Source: Komagataeibacter swingsii (GTDB lineage: Bacteria > Pseudomonadota > Alphaproteobacteria > Acetobacterales > Acetobacteraceae). From it: DNA of 64,000 bases. Both the position numbers and the translations under genes were made by a program. Shown here piece by piece: positions 57,860-64,000 of this stretch; position 1 is the stretch's first letter; each line of letters begins with the position of its first letter. Where the stretch lies: the NCBI RefSeq assembly GCF_003207895.1, contig NZ_NKUB01000004.1:62001-126000 (forward strand). The letters are read 5' to 3'. Under the pieces are notes generated by a model. It was given only the letters and a program-made list of their open reading frames with translations. It searched no databases and was not told where the DNA came from.

Positions 57860-59949
57860 CGCAGGAGCTGCTGCGCGTTCTGGAACGACCGGACCTGCGG
57901 GTGATTGCGGGCGACAGGCGGATCACGCTGGACCCGACGCTGGACCTGCCGTTTCGCGTCCAGCCCGGCGGGGTCATCGTGCTGGGGCTGCCTGCGCAGG
58001 GACAGCAGGAGGAAACGGCCTTTTTCCTGCGGCACGCGCTGGAACTGGCCGCGCTGCTGGACATCGCGCCGCACAGGGGCCTGTGCGCGGCCTTCTGCGC
58101 CGCGCGGACGGCGGCTCTGTTCTGGTATCTTGATACCGGCCGGTCGGATGCGGATGCACCGGCGGCATGGGTGCCGCAGATGGCGGTGGCGCAGGTGCCC
58201 CCTGCCACGGCCCTGCGCCAGATATGGTCCGCCCTGGCGCCCTTGCAGCCAGCCGTGTCGTTGCCGGACGGATCATCTCCCTTCGATGCGCTGCATGACG
58301 CATTATGCGCCCTGTGGCCCCTATTGGGGCCGACCGAAAGCCTGATGGCCACAGGCGGTGACGCCCGCCTGGCCGTGGACCCCGCGACGGGGCTGAACCA
58401 TTACGGCTGTTCGCACCGGCCCCGGCCATGGGCCATCACCTTTGCGTCCTCCACTGCGTCATCACTGTCCGAACGGGGCTTTGCGGGGGCGGAGACCGCG
58501 CGCCTGTCCCTGCTGTCCGGTGCGTTGCACGGGCGGGGCGAGGATGCGGCGCGGACGCTGGATGGGGACATACAGGCCCGTATCGCCGCGCATTTTGGCC
58601 TTGAAGCGGGGGAAGGGGTCGTGCTGGCCCCATCGGGCACGGATTGCGAACTGTATGCGCTGGCGTTGGCCGCCCTGGCACCCGGCGGGCGGGCTGTCAG
58701 CAATATCCTGCTTGCGCCGGAGGAAACCGGCAGCGGCGTGCCGCTGGCCGCCATGGGATGCCATTTCGCCAATGATACCGCCCTTGGCCATCCGGTGACA
58801 CGCGGCATGCCCATTGCCGGTTTTCCCACCGATACGTTCGTGGTGAACGTGCCGATGCGTGATGCGGCGGGCCATGTGCGCCCGGCGGCTGATGTCGATG
58901 CGGAGACCTGCCGCCTGACCCATGAAATGCGCGCGGCGGGCCGGCATGTGCTGCTGCACCGGCTGGACCTGTCCAAGACCGGGCTGCTGGCGCCCGGACT
59001 GCCCGCGCTGGAACAGGCCTGCATGCCGGCGGACAGGTCGGGAGACCGCCCCGATGTGGTGGTGGATGCGTGCCAGGCCCGGCTGGACCCGCTGCGGGTG
59101 CGCGATTATCTGGACCGGGGCTGGATGGTCATGGTCACCGGATCCAAATTCTTTACTGGCCCGCCATTCTGCGGGGCGCTGCTGCTGCCCGCGGGCGTGC
59201 GGCGCAGGCTGGATGGCCCGCGCCCCGTGCCCGTGGGGCTGGGGGATTACAGCTATCGCCATGCATGGCCGCAGGGCAGGGTGGTGGCCGGACTGCCTGC
59301 GGGGCATAATGTCGGGCTGATCCTGCGCTGGTGCGCGGCGCTGGCGGAAATGACCGCGATCAGCCGCATTCCCCGCACGGTGATCCATGACCGGCTGCAT
59401 GGTTTCCTGTCCGCTGTCACCTCCCGCATCATGGAAGATCCCGCGCTGGAAATCCTGCCTTCGGTGCGTCCCGATCGTGCGCCCATGGACAATGCGTGGG
59501 ACACCCTGCCGACCATCATCTGTTTTTTCGTGCGGACGCCGGACAGTGACGCGAAGACTTTCCGCCCGCTGGCCCTGCCGGAGGCGCGACAGCTTTATGC
59601 CTGGCTCAATACCGACCTGTCCGGCCTGATCCCGCCCGATGACCCCGATGCGGCCCTGGCCTGCGTGCTGTGCCATGTGGGCCAGCCCGTGCCGCTGGCG
59701 CATCCCGGCCGGCCCGGTGTGATCGTGGGGGCGCTGCGTATTTCCGCGGGCGCCCGGCTGGTTGCGGGGGAGCCGTCGCATGACGGCATGGATCCGACCG
59801 AGCGCCTGCGGCGCGAAGTGCGCAATGTGGGGCGGATTCTTGACAAGATCAGCCTGATCCTGCGGCACTGGTCGCAGCTTGGCACGGCGGCGCCGGTCCA
59901 GACCTACCTGCCGCGTGGCTGGCGGGCGCGGGCCATTCTGCCTGCATGA
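57841..59949 (+). CDS. uncharacterised PLP fold-type I protein
   Basis: A 702-residue protein I do not recognise. Residues about 1-185 have no obvious domain. From 185 the sequence reads like a PLP fold-type I enzyme: NHYGCSHRPRPWAITFASSTASSLSERG, then a cofactor loop PSGTDCE (264-270), a ring-binding aspartate D409 with Q412 in VVVDACQAR, and a probable Schiff-base lysine K436 in VTGSKFFTGPP. A C-terminal region of about 200 residues follows. The GTG start has AAGGAAG 7 bases upstream. Nearest logic is a cysteine-desulfurase/kynureninase-like class V enzyme. Neighbours (RluA-like and a histidine phosphatase) do not explain it. Confidence 0.75.
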   Translation: MFAHTLTQELLRVLERPDLRVIAGDRRITLDPTLDLPFRVQPGGVIVLGLPAQGQQEETAFFLRHALELAALLDIAPHRGLCAAFCAARTAALFWYLDTGRSDADAPAAWVPQMAVAQVPPATALRQIWSALAPLQPAVSLPDGSSPFDALHDALCALWPLLGPTESLMATGGDARLAVDPATGLNHYGCSHRPRPWAITFASSTASSLSERGFAGAETARLSLLSGALHGRGEDAARTLDGDIQARIAAHFGLEAGEGVVLAPSGTDCELYALALAALAPGGRAVSNILLAPEETGSGVPLAAMGCHFANDTALGHPVTRGMPIAGFPTDTFVVNVPMRDAAGHVRPAADVDAETCRLTHEMRAAGRHVLLHRLDLSKTGLLAPGLPALEQACMPADRSGDRPDVVVDACQARLDPLRVRDYLDRGWMVMVTGSKFFTGPPFCGALLLPAGVRRRLDGPRPVPVGLGDYSYRHAWPQGRVVAGLPAGHNVGLILRWCAALAEMTAISRIPRTVIHDRLHGFLSAVTSRIMEDPALEILPSVRPDRAPMDNAWDTLPTIICFFVRTPDSDAKTFRPLALPEARQLYAWLNTDLSGLIPPDDPDAALACVLCHVGQPVPLAHPGRPGVIVGALRISAGARLVAGEPSHDGMDPTERLRREVRNVGRILDKISLILRHWSQLGTAAPVQTYLPRGWRARAILPA

Positions 59950-59974
59950 ATTTCATGACCTACCTGTTCAATGG

Positions 59975-60751
59975 ATGTCCAGCGTGAGCATACAGACCAA
60001 CCACGGCAATTTCCTTGATACGCCCCAGTTGCAGAAGGGCGTGACCCGATTCTGGCTGATCCGTCACGCACTGGTGGAACAGAACGCCCGCATGCGGCTG
60101 TATGGCGCGATGGACGTGCCTCTGTGCCCGGACAGCCTTGTGGCCCAGCGCTGGATGTATGAAGCCCTGGCGCGTCGCCTGCCGCGTCCGGCATTGTGGT
60201 TCACGTCCCCCCTGTCACGCACGCAGCAGACGGCGCGCGCCATCCAGCAGGCCGGTTATGGCCCGCATGAATGGCAGGTGGAACCCGACCTGACCGAACA
60301 GTCCATGGGCGAATGGCACGGCATTACGCATGATACCCTGCCAGAGCGGCTGAGCCTGCCCGCCCATCCGTTCTGGTCCGTCGGCGCGACCGAACTGCCG
60401 CCGGGCGGCGAAAGCATGGTGCAGGTCTGTGCCCGTGTGGGTGCGTGCCTTGACCGTCTGGCGGCCGAACATGCGGGGCAGGACATGGTGGTGGTCAGCC
60501 ACGGGGGCGCCATTCGCGCAGCCTTGGCCCATGCGTTGCGCATCCATGCGGAAACGGCGCTGCATTTTTCCATCCAGAACCTGGCGCTGAGCGTGATCGA
60601 ACGCCTGCCGGAGGGATGGCGTATCGTGACCGTCAATGAACTGCCCATGCCTGTACCCGCCCGGTCCGACGGGGTGGGCGAGACCCCGGCATGGGCCGCG
60701 CAGGATGCGCAACCGCCTGCGATGGTAGCCCCTGATTTCAGGATTTGCTGA
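59975..60751 (+). CDS. histidine phosphatase (phosphoglycerate-mutase-like) family protein
   Basis: A 258-residue two-histidine phosphatase. It has the RHA catalytic motif in FWLIRHALVEQNARM near residue 30, a LTEQSMGEWHG motif with the acid residue, and the second histidine in VVVSHGGAIRAAL near 175. The third RHG glycine is Ala here, as in some CobC/AlpP-like members. Substrate unknown. The start is uncertain because ribosome-binding is weak; GTG at 59984 is possible. Its stop codon lies in the right arm of a long hairpin. Confidence 0.85.
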   Translation: MSSVSIQTNHGNFLDTPQLQKGVTRFWLIRHALVEQNARMRLYGAMDVPLCPDSLVAQRWMYEALARRLPRPALWFTSPLSRTQQTARAIQQAGYGPHEWQVEPDLTEQSMGEWHGITHDTLPERLSLPAHPFWSVGATELPPGGESMVQVCARVGACLDRLAAEHAGQDMVVVSHGGAIRAALAHALRIHAETALHFSIQNLALSVIERLPEGWRIVTVNELPMPVPARSDGVGETPAWAAQDAQPPAMVAPDFRIC

Positions 60752-60759
60752 AATCAGGG
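60730..60759 (+). terminator. hairpin spanning the phosphatase stop codon
   Basis: CCCTGATTTCA (60730-60740) and TGAAATCAGGG (60749-60759) form a perfect 11-bp stem with an 8-base loop, and the TGA stop is the first three bases of the right arm. No T run follows, so it may be an mRNA 3'-end protector rather than an intrinsic terminator. Confidence 0.5.
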
Positions 60760-60832
60760 TGCACGAACGCAATGTGGCGACAGCCTGTATCCAGCGTCAT
60801 CCGTCGGTCAGCTACGATGCCTGGGAATCATG

Positions 60833-60914
60833 AAGGAGTTTTTGGTGAAGCTTTTTTCAAAAAGCTTCAGGAAACGCGGCCTTGTTGAAAAAGGCTCCAC
60901 CCCAAAACTTTTGT
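60833..60914 (+). repeat. dispersed double-hairpin element, copy 8
   Basis: Forward-oriented copy in the ~580-base region before tadA. Hairpin A is perfect; hairpin B is partly decayed (GCGGCCTTGTTGAAAAAGGCTCC). Apart from this element, the small minus-strand frame and two DnaA-box-like sites, I see nothing in that stretch. Confidence 0.82.
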
Positions 60915-60970
60915 TATTTTTTATGCCCGAATCCATGCCTGACAGGATGCCAGCATGAAAAAGCAGGTTG

Positions 60971-61105
60971 TCAGCGTGGGGGCGACCGCAGCATGCAGGT
61001 CAGGACACAGGTATCGCTGGCCTGCGGTGCGCGGCGCAGGTCATCTGACGCGGCCATCCCCGCCACGATGGCGGCAGTGGCAAGAACAAGCGTGAGCGTA
61101 TGCAT
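60971..61105 (-). CDS. possible small exported or membrane peptide
   Basis: A 44-residue peptide with a hydrophobic N-terminus (HTLTLVLATAAIVAGMAAS), resembling a signal or anchor, then a basic tail with two cysteines. The ATG is preceded by GGGAGTAAGG, a strong ribosome-binding site. No homologue is recognised. It is the only coding candidate on this strand in the spacer. Confidence 0.4.
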   Translation of the reverse strand: MHTLTLVLATAAIVAGMAASDDLRRAPQASDTCVLTCMLRSPPR

Positions 61106-61334
61106 CACCTTACTCCCAGTACGGTCACCCACACCCCGGATGGGTGCATGATCCGGGACGGGATCGGCCTGTTGCGGTCCGCCGTTGTGCCAATGGGGCA
61201 TCTTTACCCGACTGTCACCTGTGTGAAACGATACTGTCAGGTTGTAGTTGTGCCTATCCACAAAAAAATGGCCGGTCGTGGATAATTGTACGGCACGGTC
61301 GGCTGGCCTTGCAGGCAGGGGGGATTGCTATCGT

Positions 61335-61808
61335 ATGCGCATGATACGTTCACGCCCGGCGCCCGCGCATTTCATGGATATCGCGATGGAGGAAGCCCGC
61401 GCCGCCGCCGACCGGGGGGAAGTCCCGGTGGGGGCCGCCCTGTCCGGGCCGGACGGGCAGTTGCTGGCGCGCGCGGGCAACCGGGTGGAGGAATGGGGCG
61501 ATCCGTCCGCCCATGCGGAAATGCAGGCCATGCGCATGGCAGGCGTGCGCCGTGGCGGACAGCGCCTGGCGGACTGCACGCTGTATGTCACGCTGGAGCC
61601 ATGCCCGATGTGCGCGGCCGCGGCCACGCATTTCCGGGTGGGGAAGATCGTGTTCGGGGCCTATGACCCGAAGGGCGGCGGGGTGGAACATGGCCCGCGC
61701 CTGTTCGCGCAGCCACGCTGCCTGCACCGCCCCGAAACCGTGGGCGGCGTGCGTGAGCGCGAGGCGGGGCGGCTGTTGCGGGATTTTTTCCAGCGCCTGC
61801 GTGCCTAA
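61335..61808 (+). CDS. tadA: tRNA-specific adenosine deaminase TadA
   Basis: A 157-residue zinc enzyme that converts A34 to inosine in tRNA-Arg(ACG). The catalytic HAEM motif is near residue 55 (PSAHAEMQAM), and the zinc cysteines are in EPCPMCAAA near 90. VPVGAAL and the FGAYDPKGGGVEHG block are family features. The first of two adjacent ATGs is used; a G-rich stretch lies about 13 bases upstream. Confidence 0.93.
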   Translation: MRMIRSRPAPAHFMDIAMEEARAAADRGEVPVGAALSGPDGQLLARAGNRVEEWGDPSAHAEMQAMRMAGVRRGGQRLADCTLYVTLEPCPMCAAAATHFRVGKIVFGAYDPKGGGVEHGPRLFAQPRCLHRPETVGGVREREAGRLLRDFFQRLRA

Positions 61809-61930
61809 CCTATTTGTCATGCAACGGTATGACACGGGTTGGCTGCCTTGCGGCACAATGCAGTCAATGGGACTGTAAGCCCCGGCGGTCGGTCCCGTCC
61901 GTCGTTTTGAGAGATTTCAGCAGGACAACC

Positions 61931-63502
61931 ATGTTCAGGGATGCCATGTCAGACGTATTGCGGTCGAACACCCTCTTCCCCCATCGGCGCCATAGCCGGA
62001 TGCTGGCGACACTTGTGGCCGGCACCATAATGGGGGGATGCCTGCTTTCGGCTCCCCTTGCGCGGGCGGATGACAGCGGGGTGATCCACCCTGACACCCA
62101 GATCCAGCAGCTGCCGAATTTCGTAAACCTGGTCAAGCAGGTCAAGCCGGCCGTCGTGTCGATCACGGCGCGGATCAAGGACGCGGATGTGGGCGAGGAC
62201 GGCGGGCAGGGCGGCATGCCCGGTGGCTTCCCGTTTCCCTTTCCCTTCCAGATGATGCCGCAGCAGGCCCATCATACCGTCGAGGCCCGTGGCTCGGGCT
62301 TTGTCATCTCGCCCGACGGGTATGTCGTCACCAACAACCACGTGGTGAAGGGCGCGACCAAGGTGACCGTGACGCTGGATGACGGCACGGCGCTGCCCGC
62401 CAAGATCGTGGGGCGCGACTCCAAGACGGATATCGCCCTGCTCAAGGTCTCGCCGTCGGGCAAGCTGCGCTTTATCGAACTGGGGGATTCGGACAAGGTC
62501 GAGCCGGGTGAATGGGTCGTGGCCGTGGGCAATCCCTACGGGCTGGGCGGCACGGTCACGGCCGGTATCGTCTCGGCCCGTGGCCGTGACATCGGCGATG
62601 GCCCGTATGATTCCTTCATTCAGGTTGATGCCCCGATCAACCGTGGCAACTCCGGCGGCCCGCTGTTCACGCAGGATGGCAAGGTGGTGGGCGTGAACAC
62701 CGCCATCCTGTCGCCCTCTGGCGGGTCGATCGGGATCGGGTTCGCCATTCCGTCCGATACCGTGAAGAACATTGTCGACCAGCTTGAAAAGACCGGCCAT
62801 GTCACTCGCGGGTACCTCGGCGTCACGGCGCAGGCGATCACGCCGTCCATGGCCAGTGCGCTGGGCATGAAGCCGTCGCCATCCGGCGCGCCGGCTACGG
62901 GTGCGCTGGTGGCCAGCGTCAGTTCGGGTAGTCCTGCGGAAAAGGCGGGGCTGAAGGCGGGTGATGTCGTCACCTCGCTGAATGGCCAGGCCATCGACAC
63001 GCCGCATACGCTTGCGGTCAAGGTGGCAGGCATCGTGCCCGGAACCAAGGCGACGATCGCCTACCTGCGCAACAACAAGCCGCAGACCGCCAGCGTCCTG
63101 ATTTCCAGCCTGGGCAAGGGGGGCACGGCCGATGGCACGGTGGGCGATACGTCCCATGATGCCGACAAGGGGCCGAAGCTGGGGGTGACGCTCGCGCCCC
63201 TGACGCCTGACCTGCGCCAGCAGCTCGGGCTGGAGGAAAACGTGCGCGGCGTGGTGGTCAGTGACGTGCAGGCCGGTTCCGCCGCCGAACAGGCCGGGAT
63301 CCATGCGGGTGACGTCATCCAGTCCGTGGGCGATGTGCCGGTGGAAAACCCGCGCGCCACGGTTTCCGCCATCCGCCAGGCCCTGCAGGCCAATCATTCC
63401 GTCCTGCTGCGGGTCGTGCGCAACGGGCAGAGCGTCTTTGTGGCCGTCAGTCCCAACAGCGATGATTCTGACACGACCAGCCCTGACGAAGACGACCAGT
63501 AA
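61931..63502 (+). CDS. degP: DegP/HtrA family periplasmic serine protease (Do type)
   Basis: A 523-residue envelope quality-control protease. The signal region contains MLATLVAGTIMGGCLLSAPLARADD. The trypsin-like domain carries His in TNNHVVKG, Asp in DSKTDIALLK and Ser in NRGNSGGPLF. Two PDZ domains follow (about 320-410 and 420-510), the second with GVVVSDVQAGSAAEQAGIHAGD. A Gly/Pro/Phe insert lies just before the catalytic domain (GGFPFPFPF). The ATG used has AGGA 5 bases upstream. MucD/DegQ would be an equivalent name. Confidence 0.95.
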   Translation: MFRDAMSDVLRSNTLFPHRRHSRMLATLVAGTIMGGCLLSAPLARADDSGVIHPDTQIQQLPNFVNLVKQVKPAVVSITARIKDADVGEDGGQGGMPGGFPFPFPFQMMPQQAHHTVEARGSGFVISPDGYVVTNNHVVKGATKVTVTLDDGTALPAKIVGRDSKTDIALLKVSPSGKLRFIELGDSDKVEPGEWVVAVGNPYGLGGTVTAGIVSARGRDIGDGPYDSFIQVDAPINRGNSGGPLFTQDGKVVGVNTAILSPSGGSIGIGFAIPSDTVKNIVDQLEKTGHVTRGYLGVTAQAITPSMASALGMKPSPSGAPATGALVASVSSGSPAEKAGLKAGDVVTSLNGQAIDTPHTLAVKVAGIVPGTKATIAYLRNNKPQTASVLISSLGKGGTADGTVGDTSHDADKGPKLGVTLAPLTPDLRQQLGLEENVRGVVVSDVQAGSAAEQAGIHAGDVIQSVGDVPVENPRATVSAIRQALQANHSVLLRVVRNGQSVFVAVSPNSDDSDTTSPDEDDQ

Positions 63503-63528
63503 CACCCTCCCCGCCATTGGGGGGACAC

Positions 63529-63558
63529 AGGCCGGGGTAGTCATGCCCCGGCCTTTTT
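63529..63558 (+). terminator. intrinsic terminator of degP
   Basis: AGGCCGGGG (63529-63537) pairs with CCCCGGCCT (63546-63554) across an 8-base loop, and T5 (63554-63558) follows. Confidence 0.92.
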
Positions 63559-63685
63559 CATGCGCAAAAGGCGGGAAGGCCGGTTTTTTTACCGGATGGG
63601 CCAGAAAAACGCCGGGTGATGATTGTCGCGCCATGGTTTCTTGCCTTATCTGCTGCCATCGCCATGTTCGTTTCCGGAGGGATGA

Positions 63686-64000
63686 TGACCGGTCCAGCAG
63701 TATCCGATACGCAGGAACCCCATGCCGCGCGCCTGATTGACGGCAAGGGCTTCGCGGCCCGCATGACGCAGGATATCGCCGCCGATGTCAGCGCCTTCTA
63801 CGACCGGCACCACATCACCCCCGGCCTTGCGGTGGTGCTGGTGGGCAATGACCCGGCCAGCGAGGTCTATGTGCGCAACAAGGCGCTGCAGACCCACCGC
63901 GCGGGCATGCGGTCGTTCATGCACATGCTGCCCGCCACGACATCGCAGAAGGAACTGCTGGGCCTGATCGAACGGCTGAATGTCGATCCCGAAATCCACG
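63686..64000 (+). CDS. folD: methylenetetrahydrofolate dehydrogenase/cyclohydrolase FolD (5' part)
   Basis: Only the first 105 codons are in the window; the gene continues past the right edge. The translation contains ARLIDGKGFAA, PGLAVVLVGNDPASEVYVRNK and the segment AGMRSFMHMLPATTSQKEL, the start of FolD, which interconverts one-carbon tetrahydrofolates. The Tyr and Lys of the YVRNK motif are the cyclohydrolase residues. Two adjacent ATGs (63683, 63686) follow GGAGGG; the second has better spacing. Confidence 0.93.

Overview
The window is GC-rich chromosomal DNA that looks like an acetic acid bacterium (Acetobacteraceae, probably the Komagataeibacter/Gluconacetobacter side). The reasons are a complete pqqABCDE cluster for the cofactor of periplasmic dehydrogenases, a ChvG/ChvI-type two-component system, alphaproteobacterial sigma-32-like promoters, and parABS beside mnmE-mnmG-rsmG. 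The genus is inferred from gene content; no similarity search was run. No phage, transposase, CRISPR array or rRNA operon was seen, and only one tRNA.

Layout. 0.1-3.8 kb is an oxygen-response block: hemN and ompW (minus strand), a GNAT-like gene, and an FNR-type regulator with an N-terminal cysteine cluster. Two perfect FNR boxes lie in the two control regions. 3.8-5.1 kb is an AI-2E family permease. 5.4-8.6 kb is pqqABCDE, with a terminator-like hairpin between pqqA and pqqB. 8.6-11.1 kb is a sensor kinase and response regulator. 11.3-15.3 kb is grpE-dnaK-dnaJ, with two matching heat-shock-type promoters. 15.5-18.6 kb holds dapB, metK and trmB. 18.7-30 kb is mixed metabolism and transport: an SDR, DedA, an S9 peptidase, two sugar porters, SelO, a 3-hydroxyisobutyryl-CoA hydrolase-like enzyme, a flavin reductase, Zur and a possible ADP-ribosyltransferase-like protein. 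30.3-34.8 kb is the minus-strand run trpB-trpA-accD-folC. 35-37.4 kb holds corA and a porin.

37.6-42.7 kb is a tightly coupled three-gene operon (FkbH-like HAD/SGNH protein, GT17 glycosyltransferase with an F5/8 C-type domain, exported tail-fibre-like protein). I do not recognise it as a described system. 43-51.7 kb holds rho, a quinone reductase, an atypical MGMT homologue, then mnmE-mnmG-rsmG-parA-parB with two perfect parS sites and tRNA-Lys(CTT). This implies the replication origin is not far away. 52-63.5 kb holds RNA-modification genes, ftsK, an uncharacterised PLP-fold protein of 702 residues, a histidine phosphatase, tadA and a DegP-type protease. folD runs off the right edge.

Scattered through the window are eight copies of an ~80-bp intergenic element made of two inner hairpins inside an outer inverted repeat. 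It occurs in both orientations, and six copies lie within about 20 bp of a stop codon. The repeat family, the glycan operon, the PLP-fold protein and a possible pseudoknot upstream of metK are the most interesting unexplained signals.
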